DNA of 47,273 nucleotides, taken from the NCBI GenBank assembly GCA_964567045.1, contig CAZMLE010000026.1, forward strand, positions 1 through 47,273. Direction: 5' to 3'. Positions within the stretch are counted from its first letter, which is position 1. Each line of letters starts with the position of its first letter. Below the pieces are notes generated by a model. The model was not told the DNA's origin. It ran no database searches and saw only the letters and a list, made by a program, of their open reading frames with translations. The stretch comes from JAFNGF01 sp964567045. GTDB taxonomy: Bacteria; Planctomycetota; Phycisphaerae; Sedimentisphaerales; Anaerobacaceae. Shown here piece by piece: positions 1 through 6,838 of this stretch. Made by a program: the position numbers and the translations under genes.

Positions 1-1693
1 CGGCACGCGGATTGTACCAGCGGACACTGAACGTTCCTGAACTTTCGCCCAGATTCAGGTTCGTTGTGCCGCCGTTAGGCAGGTATATGGCGTAGACTTG
101 GCCGGCCTTCACGAAGCAATAGTCATCCTTTGCCGAGGTCAGCTCGTCGAGGTGTCTCATCTCGGTAAAAGGCAGATACTGATGGAAAAACTCCAAAGCG
201 TAGCGGGTTAGGTCCCACAGATGGTCTCTGCTGTGCCAGTCTTCGCAGTTCAGGTCGTTGTTGGGGAAATTGTATCCGAAGTACCATTCCACGCCGGCCC
301 CGCCTGCCATTAAGTTGCCCCACAGATGTTTTCTGCGGACCTCATCGTGCCAGTAGTCATCTTTGTCGGGCATGACACCGGTGTGCGGAGGGCCAATCTC
401 ATCCAGGCAGACAAACCACGGCCTGTCTGCTGCGGCGGAACGGTCGACCCACTTGATTGTCTGGGCGTGAGTATCGTTGGTTTGCAGCGAGACGCCATCG
501 AAATACTCATATCCTAACAGCGGTTCGTAGACCTTGTCATATTCGCCCGGGAAGGTGTGGCAGACAATTGGGTGGTCGTATTGATCAAGGTCTTTGATGT
601 ACCGGCAGAAGGCTTTGCGCTGCTGGTCGGTGTTGGTGTTTTCTTCGCCGAGGTTCCATACCAGAGCCAGGTGGTGAGCAAAGCGGGCGATAAGCTCACG
701 GTAGTAAAGTTTTCGCCGCGGGCCAAGCTCGCCGCCATCCAGGCCCTGGTCGTTCTCCTGTTCCTGCGTAATGATGTGGAGCATCAACCCGAGCTTATCC
801 ATCTGCGAGAAAACAATCTCCCACTGGTCGAGCTTGCTGCAATCAAAACGGGATTTTTCGTGTGGGCTTATCCAGGGCCAGACGTCTTTGCCGTCGCCGC
901 CGTCGATATTGTACGGGATGAAATAGACGCTATTCATTCCCTTGCCGGCCAGGTAATTAAGGGCGCCGATAATACCTTTGCCCTTTCCGTCTTTCCACGT
1001 TGGGTCGCCGCTCTGCCAGTCCCGCACATGCGGCTCGTATCGGTGCAGAAATTTCTCGCCCGAGGCTTCGCCCTCGCGTTTTAGCCCGTCGGTATCGTAT
1101 GTCCCGTCGAAGTCCGTGTAGGCAAGAAAGTTCTCCGGGCTGTCGGCGCCGCCTTTTAGGAAGTATTCGCCGCTCTCGGCAAACTGCAGGTAACGTTTGC
1201 CAACATATTTAAGTCGTCCCTTGGCGCGGAAATCTCGCCCGCTTTTATCGCTGGGGCCGATAACAAACGAGCCTCTGGCGCCGTCGAAGGCTACGCCTGA
1301 GCCGGTCGTTGGGTCGTCGCTTAGCGCAATGTCAGGCCCGGTGCGAAAGGAAACGGTGTAGGTCCATCGGCCCACGTCGTCGGGCACAAAATGCACTCTC
1401 CATTTATTGCCCGAAGTTGCGCTGGTTTGCGCGGCATTGCCGTCGGCAGCATAATAGCCGGGAACGACATACTGTTTGTTGCCCAGCGCAAAGGTAACGT
1501 TGAGGCGGTAATCAAGGAAGGGATTGGGCTTGGCCGTCTCATCGGTCTGGGGCCCGGCAAAGGTCAGCGTGATCTTCTGCCATTTCTTTAACTCGCCGGA
1601 CACGACCGGCATTTCGGTCGCAGCGAGAATCTGACGGTCGGCGGCGAACACCAAATACAGGGTGCATAATAGCATAAACCTGCGGGGCTTCAT
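1..1693 (-). CDS. Secreted DUF5060/DUF4038-like glycoside hydrolase (3' end outside window)
   Basis: Open reading frame running off the window edge, at least 564 codons. Start ATG at 1693 has GAGGAG about 7 bases upstream, and the first ~25 residues are a signal peptide, so the product is exported. An N-terminal beta-sandwich (about residues 27-110, with LKKWQKITLTF and FDGARGSFVIGP) resembles DUF5060. The middle is TIM-barrel-like, with candidate catalytic glutamates in WNLGEEN and CLDEIG. The visible C-terminal part (YAIYLPNGG, then WYNPR) matches the small domain often annotated as putative collagen-binding in DUF4038 proteins. Family knowledge points to hydrolysis of plant or algal glycans. 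The substrate cannot be read from the sequence. Family assignment is fairly sure, exact activity is not. Confidence 0.75.
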   Translation of the reverse strand, partial: MKPRRFMLLCTLYLVFAADRQILAATEMPVVSGELKKWQKITLTFAGPQTDETAKPNPFLDYRLNVTFALGNKQYVVPGYYAADGNAAQTSATSGNKWRVHFVPDDVGRWTYTVSFRTGPDIALSDDPTTGSGVAFDGARGSFVIGPSDKSGRDFRAKGRLKYVGKRYLQFAESGEYFLKGGADSPENFLAYTDFDGTYDTDGLKREGEASGEKFLHRYEPHVRDWQSGDPTWKDGKGKGIIGALNYLAGKGMNSVYFIPYNIDGGDGKDVWPWISPHEKSRFDCSKLDQWEIVFSQMDKLGLMLHIITQEQENDQGLDGGELGPRRKLYYRELIARFAHHLALVWNLGEENTNTDQQRKAFCRYIKDLDQYDHPIVCHTFPGEYDKVYEPLLGYEYFDGVSLQTNDTHAQTIKWVDRSAAADRPWFVCLDEIGPPHTGVMPDKDDYWHDEVRRKHLWGNLMAGGAGVEWYFGYNFPNNDLNCEDWHSRDHLWDLTRYALEFFHQYLPFTEMRHLDELTSAKDDYCFVKAGQVYAIYLPNGGTTNLNLGESSGTFSVRWYNPRA

Positions 1694-1738
1694 TTTTCTG
1701 CTCCTCAAAGGTCTTAGCGTTTGACTGAACCGAGTTAT

Positions 1739-1766
1739 AATATAAGCTGGCCCCGGCGGTTAGCAA
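1739..1766 (-). promoter_or_regulatory. Possible sigma-70-like promoter of the secreted hydrolase
   Basis: On the minus strand TTGCTA (1761-1766) is separated by 16 bases from TATATT (1739-1744), about 45 bases upstream of the ATG. The match is moderate and the site is inferred. Confidence 0.35.
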
Positions 1767-1808
1767 TGGATTTCTTGCAGTAGTTTGCCGAATGGGCAGG
1801 ACGCGCAT

Positions 1809-1838
1809 TAAAAAGGCCGAGCCAAAAGACCCGGCCTT
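1809..1838 (-). terminator. Rho-independent terminator after the first ECF/regulator pair
   Basis: On the minus strand AAGGCCG and CGGCCTT form a 7-bp stem around a 12-base loop, followed by a T-rich run. It lies just after the stop at 1856. Confidence 0.8.
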
Positions 1839-1855
1839 GGGAAAACCGCTTCCGT

Positions 1856-2746
1856 TTACAGGTTGCGCATATCTTTGTAGTCCGGCGGGATATTCGGTTC
1901 GAAGAAGCTTGGCTCCAGCTCCACATCCCACTGGAACTGGTCCATTACACACTCTGATGACATCGTCTTCCCCTCCGCCTCGGCATGGATTTTCCCCGCG
2001 AACAGGGCTGGCCACTGTGTTTTCGCATCGACCCACAATCGCATTTCCACGTCCAGACGGCTGACCGGTCCAGGCAGAGGGCCCAGGACGCCCGGATCGG
2101 TCGTCTCGATGCCCTCGCACAATACGCCTTCGATGGTTTTCTGCCCGAGTATCATGTGCTCGCGGGACAGGATCGTCTGCACCAGGTACCTGGGGTTCAT
2201 CCAGTCCTCCTGCTTCTCCAGGAATCCTCCCTTGCTTGGGGTAAATGTGGTGGACAGGTAGTACTTGCGTGTATGATAGACGGCTGTGAGAGTCTTTGTG
2301 TTGAAATCTTGGTAATACGTGTGGGTGATCTGCCCGCCTTTGTAAGTGTCCGTTCGAGAGTGTGTGGGGCAGAAGTACTTGATTGAATAGTCATCTTCAT
2401 TTGAAAGGAAGGAGCTGGTCTCCCTGCAGCGGACGATGAGGCCCCGGCTGGCTTCGACTTTTTTGGCGACGTCGGCCCAGACGACGCCGGATTTGTTTTC
2501 GGTTTTGACGAATTCAAATAATCCCAGAACGACCACTGCGATTATCGCCGCCGCGGCGGCTAATTTTACTATTCTGCTTTTCATAATTGTTCTCCTTAGA
2601 GTCGGCTCAGCAAAAGCCGATTTTATTTTTTGGGATTCTTTTTGTGCTGCCAGAACATCATTCAGAATTCGATCATGCATTGCGGCGCTGGCGGTAAAAC
2701 TCAGATTTTCCTTAATGATTTGTTCGGTATTATCTGCGCGCCTCAT
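1856..2746 (-). CDS. One-pass membrane regulator paired with ECF sigma factor (anti-sigma-like)
   Basis: 296 residues. A short cytoplasmic N-terminus (1-55) is followed by one membrane helix (about 58-80, KLAAAAAIIAVVVLGLFEF) and a periplasmic domain of about 215 residues resembling the LolA/outer-membrane-lipoprotein-sorting fold (DLTLW-type ending MRLWVDAKTQWP...). The start overlaps the upstream sigma gene by 4 bases (ATGA), so the two are translationally coupled. This architecture recurs next to ECF sigma genes in planctomycetes. An anti-sigma or signal-sensing role is inferred from position and topology; no standard anti-sigma zinc motif (HxxxCxxC) is visible. The gene at 3487-4872 is a diverged paralogue with the same helix and the same downstream layout. 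Confidence 0.65.
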   Translation of the reverse strand: MRRADNTEQIIKENLSFTASAAMHDRILNDVLAAQKESQKIKSAFAEPTLRRTIMKSRIVKLAAAAAIIAVVVLGLFEFVKTENKSGVVWADVAKKVEASRGLIVRCRETSSFLSNEDDYSIKYFCPTHSRTDTYKGGQITHTYYQDFNTKTLTAVYHTRKYYLSTTFTPSKGGFLEKQEDWMNPRYLVQTILSREHMILGQKTIEGVLCEGIETTDPGVLGPLPGPVSRLDVEMRLWVDAKTQWPALFAGKIHAEAEGKTMSSECVMDQFQWDVELEPSFFEPNIPPDYKDMRNL

Positions 2747-3285
2747 TTTTCCACCTCGCCATTGAGGATTGACCGCAGTTTACTCAGTCCGTACCGGTAC
2801 CGGCCCTGGACCGTATTGACTGAGACGCCTTGCAGCCTGGCAATTTCTTTGAATTTCATTTCGCCCTTTACGCGAAGGATTATTGCTTCTCGCTGGTCGT
2901 CTGGAAGCTCGGCTATCGCCCGATTCAGCCTTACTGATTCTTCGGTGCATATCACTGATTGTTCCGCCCCGTATGGGTCTGAGCTTGCGGAATTTGCTCC
3001 AGCCGCCGCCACGGTCTGCCGGCGAGTGCTTCGAATATGGTCACGCGCACGATTGAGCACGCACCTTGCCAGATAGCCTCGAAGACTTCCGCTCAGCTTG
3101 AAGTCTTCTGTAGACTTCGCAAAGGAAACAAAAACATCGTGTACAACATCCTCTGCCGTGCCGGCATCACTCAGAAGAGCCATCGCTAAGGTCAGTAAAT
3201 AGTTCAGGTACTTCTCGTAGATACGCCGTAGCGCCTCTTGGCTGCCGTGCTTGAATCGCCACTTGAGCAGTTCATCCTCTATCAT
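2743..3285 (-). CDS. ECF-type RNA polymerase sigma factor
   Basis: 180 residues, a normal ECF length. Region 2 (about 10-80) includes the core-binding stretch AEDVVHDVFVSF, and region 4 (about 122-172) includes the helix-turn-helix FKEIARLQGVSVNTVQGRYRYGLSKL. It should direct RNA polymerase to a small set of promoters under control of the membrane protein whose gene overlaps its stop codon. Start ATG 3285 is the first good one. A palindromic operator-like motif lies 18-37 bases upstream. Confidence 0.9.
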   Translation of the reverse strand: MIEDELLKWRFKHGSQEALRRIYEKYLNYLLTLAMALLSDAGTAEDVVHDVFVSFAKSTEDFKLSGSLRGYLARCVLNRARDHIRSTRRQTVAAAGANSASSDPYGAEQSVICTEESVRLNRAIAELPDDQREAIILRVKGEMKFKEIARLQGVSVNTVQGRYRYGLSKLRSILNGEVEK

Positions 3286-3302
3286 CTACGGCTCTCATAT
3301 TT

Positions 3303-3322
3303 GTTCTTGCGAACGATCGTTC
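3303..3322. promoter_or_regulatory. Operator-like array of GTTC/GAAC half-sites
   Basis: GTTCTTGCGAACGATCGTTC contains three half-sites in alternating orientation, each separated by 4 bases. The 3311-3322 part is a perfect 12-bp palindrome. It lies between a TATACT-like -10 (minus strand, 3355-3360) and the sigma factor ATG, a position suited to repression. The binding protein is unknown. Confidence 0.4.
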
Positions 3323-3429
3323 ACCATTAATATCACGATTGGAACGCCACTTTTAGTATAAGAAAAGCCCGGCGTCTTTACCATTTTTGATGTTACAGAA
3401 TTAAGACGCGACTCTGTTGCACAGTGCGC

Positions 3430-3456
3430 AAAAAAAACCGGGCCAAAGCAGCCCGG
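3430..3456 (-). terminator. Rho-independent terminator of the second ECF/regulator pair
   Basis: On the minus strand CCGGGC and GCCCGG form a 6-bp stem with a 7-base loop, followed by eight T residues, 31 bases past the stop at 3487. Confidence 0.85.
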
Positions 3457-3486
3457 CGTTGTTCACAGATTCACAAGATAGTCAAC

Positions 3487-4872
3487 CTACTTAGGCAACA
3501 CCGCTTCAAGTTCCGCCAGTTTCGCCGGCGTAACGGTTTCTGCGTGCAGGTCGCCGAAGATGACGCGGTATTCGTTATCGGAGACCTTCCACCGCATCAG
3601 AACCGCATCGGCATCATCGCGCGTGACCGACTGGCCGTAATATGCGGGCTCCTTTTTATCCTGAACAAGCATCATATAGAAGAAAGCAGGCGATTGAAGG
3701 GGCTTTGTTATCTGCATCACCTTCATCATTACCTCATCCCCATCCAACTCATCCAACTCATCCTCATCCAACTCGCGGAACTGGGGTATTTTTTCCACTA
3801 TCTTCTCGAGCACGTCTCTGTTGGTCATGAAACCCATGGTTTCCTGAGCAAGCTCCATCATGCTCAGCTTCTTCGGGTAGCTTCCTAAGAGCTCGGCAAA
3901 CAGCCTCAATCCTTCGATAAGGCCTTCTTCGCTGATCTTCGGCATCTGCATTCCGGTGGCCATAGGCTCGAAATCGTCGGGTATAACCGGCTTGAAGTCG
4001 TCTGCGGTAACCGGGAGATCCCAGTTAAACTCAGAGACGACGCAATGGACCTGCATCTGATCGCCCATCTTGGATTCTATCTCGGAGCGAACCGGCAGCC
4101 AACTCTCGGCATCAATCCAGAGCGTAATCTTAACATTTTCCCCTACACCGGCCAGCGCAGCAGGGTCGGTTGTCTGAAAACCATCAACTTCCACGCCATC
4201 GATAGTAGATCGGCCCAGTTCGGTATATTCACTACCCATCATCCGCTTTATGATATCTCTCGGGTCGTTGTTCTCCTGCTTCATCTTCGCCAACCAGTCG
4301 TCGTCAAACTCCATCTGCATATATTTTTTCTTATCTGGCATCAGGGTAACGACTATTCCCTCGTGAGGAATGAAATAGGCCGTCTGAGTGCTTTTCTCAC
4401 CGGTATTGCCATCGACGGTAATCGTCTCCGATTTTATGCCGAAGTCCCTAGAAATGATCATGGTGGTTTCCATGTCCATATCTATGGCGGGCATAATCGG
4501 CCCCATAGAGCCGGTCATCTTCATTTTCATCTTGTACATGAATGCCTGGGCCTGCTCAATTCGCTCCAGGACATCGGCCAGAGCGACACTTGTCACGTTA
4601 ACTGGACCGATGAAATGATTGATGCCAACAATCACTGCAATAATTATCACCGCCGCAGCGGCTAATTTTGTGATCGTCTTGTACATGATTATTCTCCTTA
4701 GCCTTAGCGGGCGCACAAACGCTGCCGATTCTCCGTGTGCCCGCGAGGTTAACATTTGGACGGCTTCCGGATGGTCCTGTTTCCACTTCTCGAAGTCGGG
4801 CTGTGATTTTTCGCAGCCAATAGCTTTTGCGAGAGCTTCGTCAAGCCAGTTTTCGTTTTCAAGAGGTTTCAT
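3487..4872 (-). CDS. One-pass membrane regulator paired with second ECF sigma factor
   Basis: 461 residues. A cytoplasmic segment of about 60 residues precedes a single membrane helix (about 67-86, KLAAAAVIIIAVIVGINHF). The periplasmic part starts with a lipoprotein-sorting-like domain (about 95-300; LWIDAESWLPVRSEIE resembles the paralogue's MRLWVDAKTQWPALF). A C-terminal extension of about 150 residues follows, absent from the paralogue at 1856-2746, with an acidic stretch LDEDELDELDGDE. The start overlaps the sigma gene by 14 bases. Role as anti-sigma or sensor is inferred from context; no biochemical motif proves it. Confidence 0.6.
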   Translation of the reverse strand: MKPLENENWLDEALAKAIGCEKSQPDFEKWKQDHPEAVQMLTSRAHGESAAFVRPLRLRRIIMYKTITKLAAAAVIIIAVIVGINHFIGPVNVTSVALADVLERIEQAQAFMYKMKMKMTGSMGPIMPAIDMDMETTMIISRDFGIKSETITVDGNTGEKSTQTAYFIPHEGIVVTLMPDKKKYMQMEFDDDWLAKMKQENNDPRDIIKRMMGSEYTELGRSTIDGVEVDGFQTTDPAALAGVGENVKITLWIDAESWLPVRSEIESKMGDQMQVHCVVSEFNWDLPVTADDFKPVIPDDFEPMATGMQMPKISEEGLIEGLRLFAELLGSYPKKLSMMELAQETMGFMTNRDVLEKIVEKIPQFRELDEDELDELDGDEVMMKVMQITKPLQSPAFFYMMLVQDKKEPAYYGQSVTRDDADAVLMRWKVSDNEYRVIFGDLHAETVTPAKLAELEAVLPK

Positions 4873-5443
4873 AATCTTCTCCTGTGAAGCCGTTGTGTTT
4901 TAAGTACGCTGCAATTTTTCGTTTTGCCCTTATAAGTCTTCCGTTAACGGCTGATGACGAAATATCCAAGACTCTGGAGATCTGGGCGTGCGAAAACCCA
5001 TTGTAGTAACGCAAAACAATCAATTCTCTTTCAGCCGGCGGCAGTTTCCAAACCACCCGGCGGATTGCATCCTGGCGATGTTCCTGCGTGTCCGTGTTTT
5101 CAGTCGGCTGCCACATGTCTGATGGTTCCCGCTTCGCAGGGTCACAAAAAGACATGGTTTTGCCTTTTACTCTTAGCATTTGCCTTGCGGTGTTTCTGCA
5201 GATGCCGGCCAGCCAGGCGCCGAACTTATCCCTGTGCTTCAGCGAGGTAAGCTGGTGACAGGCTATCGCAAAGACGTCTTGTGCCGCATCTTCAGCACAG
5301 TCTCTATCACCAAGCACAGAATAAGCTAATGCAACCATAGAGCTGTAATATCGTTGGTAAAGAGCACCGAAACTTTCCAAATGGCCATTTTGGGCTGCTT
5401 CAACAAGTTGTTTTTCAGAGGGTTCTTTTATTGCTATTGTCAT
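4859..5443 (-). CDS. ECF-type RNA polymerase sigma factor
   Basis: 194 residues. Region 2 lies at about 25-90 (CAEDAAQDVFAIA core-binding, then FGAWLAGICRNTARQ), and region 4 at about 127-180 (RELIVLRYYNGFSHAQISRVLDISSSAVNGRLIRAKRKI). It forms an operon with the membrane regulator downstream. Its upstream region contains copy 1 of a 56-bp repeat with a TATATT-like -10, so the repeat may carry the promoter of the pair. It is not close in sequence to the sigma at 2743-3285, so the two pairs probably respond to different signals. Confidence 0.9.
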   Translation of the reverse strand: MTIAIKEPSEKQLVEAAQNGHLESFGALYQRYYSSMVALAYSVLGDRDCAEDAAQDVFAIACHQLTSLKHRDKFGAWLAGICRNTARQMLRVKGKTMSFCDPAKREPSDMWQPTENTDTQEHRQDAIRRVVWKLPPAERELIVLRYYNGFSHAQISRVLDISSSAVNGRLIRAKRKIAAYLKHNGFTGEDYETS

Positions 5444-5469
5444 CTTGCCCCTGCAAAATCATAGCTTTA

Positions 5470-5525
5470 GCTGATCAGCTTCCGTAATATAGTGTAATTA
5501 GACGCCCAGAATGCGCGCGAAAAGT
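5470..5525 (-). repeat. 56-bp promoter-like direct repeat, copy 1
   Basis: About 79% identical to 5789-5844 by hand alignment (12 mismatches in 56). On the minus strand both contain a CGCGC block, a TG(A/G)GCG block and ACACTATAT followed by ACGGAAG. This copy is 27 bases upstream of the ECF sigma ATG at 5443. Confidence 0.6.
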
Positions 5526-5788
5526 TGAATTTCTTGACATTCTATATTTGTTGTGAGCAGAACACCAGTGTTCATCTTAGCTTCTTAACAAGCCGTCGCC
5601 GGTCTTCAGATATACCCTTCCGACACAGCAGAGCTGGCCTACATGTACTGCTGCTGCCAGTTGTCTTTTTCTTACCTTTGGGAATACCAGTAACGGCAGG
5701 TCTGTTCTTACGGAGCCATTATGTGTCCACGCCGGTTTTATAAAGCAGTTTCTTTCCATTTTTTGCCTCTCTGAATTCTGCCGGATTT
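5526..5788. other. Stretch between two promoter-like repeats; possible decayed gene
   Basis: No convincing gene. On the minus strand a 60-codon frame begins with ATG near 5759, preceded by AGAGAGG, and ends at 5577. A second minus frame, rich in basic residues (GIPKGKKK, then GISEDRRRLVKKLR), stays open for about 47 codons without a start. Either may be a remnant. I recognise neither. Confidence 0.25.
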
Positions 5789-5844
5789 GCCGATTAACTT
5801 CCGTTATATAGTGTAGTTTCTCGCTCAAAATGTGCGCGAAAAAT
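5789..5844 (-). repeat. 56-bp promoter-like direct repeat, copy 2
   Basis: Second copy of the repeat at 5470-5525, same orientation, with a TATATA box on the minus strand. No clear gene starts downstream of it, so it may be a leftover of a duplicated regulatory region. Confidence 0.55.
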
Positions 5845-5940
5845 CGCCGCTGGTTGCCCGTTCCTCGTGCGTCTCTTCTTCAGGATCGGGATGGCAGCAG
5901 GCGGTGGGCTTTGGCGGCGGTGATTACCAGGTAGACTGGT

Positions 5941-5980
5941 AAAAAAAAGCCGGGGCGGTCTGACAAAAGACCGCCCCGGC
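5941..5980 (-). terminator. Strong rho-independent terminator ending the resB-to-DUF1080 unit
   Basis: On the minus strand a 13-bp GC-rich stem (5949-5961 with 5968-5980), a 6-base loop and eight T residues. It lies 26 bases after the DUF1080 stop and closes a run of five closely spaced minus-strand genes. Confidence 0.9.
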
Positions 5981-6006
5981 ATAAAAACGATGCTCAATGG
6001 GTGTTG

Positions 6007-6804
6007 TTAGTCTTTCAGCTCGCGGATCCAGATATTTAGGAATCTGACCGGATTGCCGTGATCCTGAAGCATAATGGGGCCTTCATCTGGATGCGGCTCA
6101 TATTCGGAAACCGCATGTGGGCCGCGCCAGCCCGTGCCGCCGGTTAGTTCAACGTGGTCCTGTACGAGGACGCCGTTGTGCAATACCGTGAGTGTTGCCT
6201 TTCTGACGACCTTCTTGCCCTTGAAGATTGGCCGATGGTAGATGATGTCGTATGTCTGCCACTCGCCGGGCTTTCGGCACGCATTGACCAGCGGCACCGC
6301 CCGGCCGTATAAAGCGGCGCACTGGCCGTCCGGGTAGGTGGCATTCTCGTAGGAGTCGAGAACCTGGACCTCGTAGATGCCTTGGAGGAATACGCCGCTG
6401 TTGCCCCTTCCCTGGCCGCTCCCTGTTACTTTCTCCGGCGTGGCGAACTCCACGTGCAGCTGGCACGAGCCGAACTCATCGGCTGTCTTTACCGGGCCCG
6501 AACCTTTGACCGCCTCCATGTAGCCGTCACGGACGACCCATTTGGCCGGGCCGCCGTCGCCGGAGGTCCACTTTGAAAGGTCCGTTCCATTGAAAAGGAC
6601 AATCGCGTCGGAGGGTGCCGTGCTGTCCGTGCCGGGCGTAATCACCGGCGGCGCCGGTCGATTCATGTCATGGATAAGCCATCGACCCGTATCGGTCTGC
6701 ACATACATGATCTTTTCGCCCTTCTTGGCTGTCTGTTCGACGGCACATCCAGCCATCACTGTGAGCAAACAAGATAGAACACTTGTCACTACTACCCTAC
6801 TCAT
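6007..6804 (-). CDS. DUF1080 (3-keto-disaccharide hydrolase-like) lipoprotein
   Basis: 265 residues from ATG 6804, which has AAAGGAG about 5 bases upstream. An in-frame GTG 15 bases earlier is less likely because it overlaps that ribosome site. A lipoprotein signal ends in LTVMAGCA, so the mature protein is probably lipid-anchored at its cysteine. The DUF1080 jelly-roll fold covers about 68-265 (IVLFNGTDLSKW, RGNSGVFLQGIYEVQVLDS, PIMLQDHGNPVRFLNIWIREL). Characterised relatives act on 3-keto-glycosides. Substrate here is unknown. It is the last gene of the run starting at resB, 34 bases after the M1 peptidase. Confidence 0.85.
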   Translation of the reverse strand: MSRVVVTSVLSCLLTVMAGCAVEQTAKKGEKIMYVQTDTGRWLIHDMNRPAPPVITPGTDSTAPSDAIVLFNGTDLSKWTSGDGGPAKWVVRDGYMEAVKGSGPVKTADEFGSCQLHVEFATPEKVTGSGQGRGNSGVFLQGIYEVQVLDSYENATYPDGQCAALYGRAVPLVNACRKPGEWQTYDIIYHRPIFKGKKVVRKATLTVLHNGVLVQDHVELTGGTGWRGPHAVSEYEPHPDEGPIMLQDHGNPVRFLNIWIRELKD

Positions 6805-6838
6805 AGTCACTCCTTTCACATCAAAATATCGGTTGAGT

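Noticed and set aside
557..1084. Plus-strand frame of 175 codons
   Set aside because: It lies opposite the partial secreted hydrolase, whose signal peptide, ribosome site and domain motifs support the minus strand.
5794..5997. 67-codon minus frame
   Set aside because: It runs through the strong terminator at 5941-5980.
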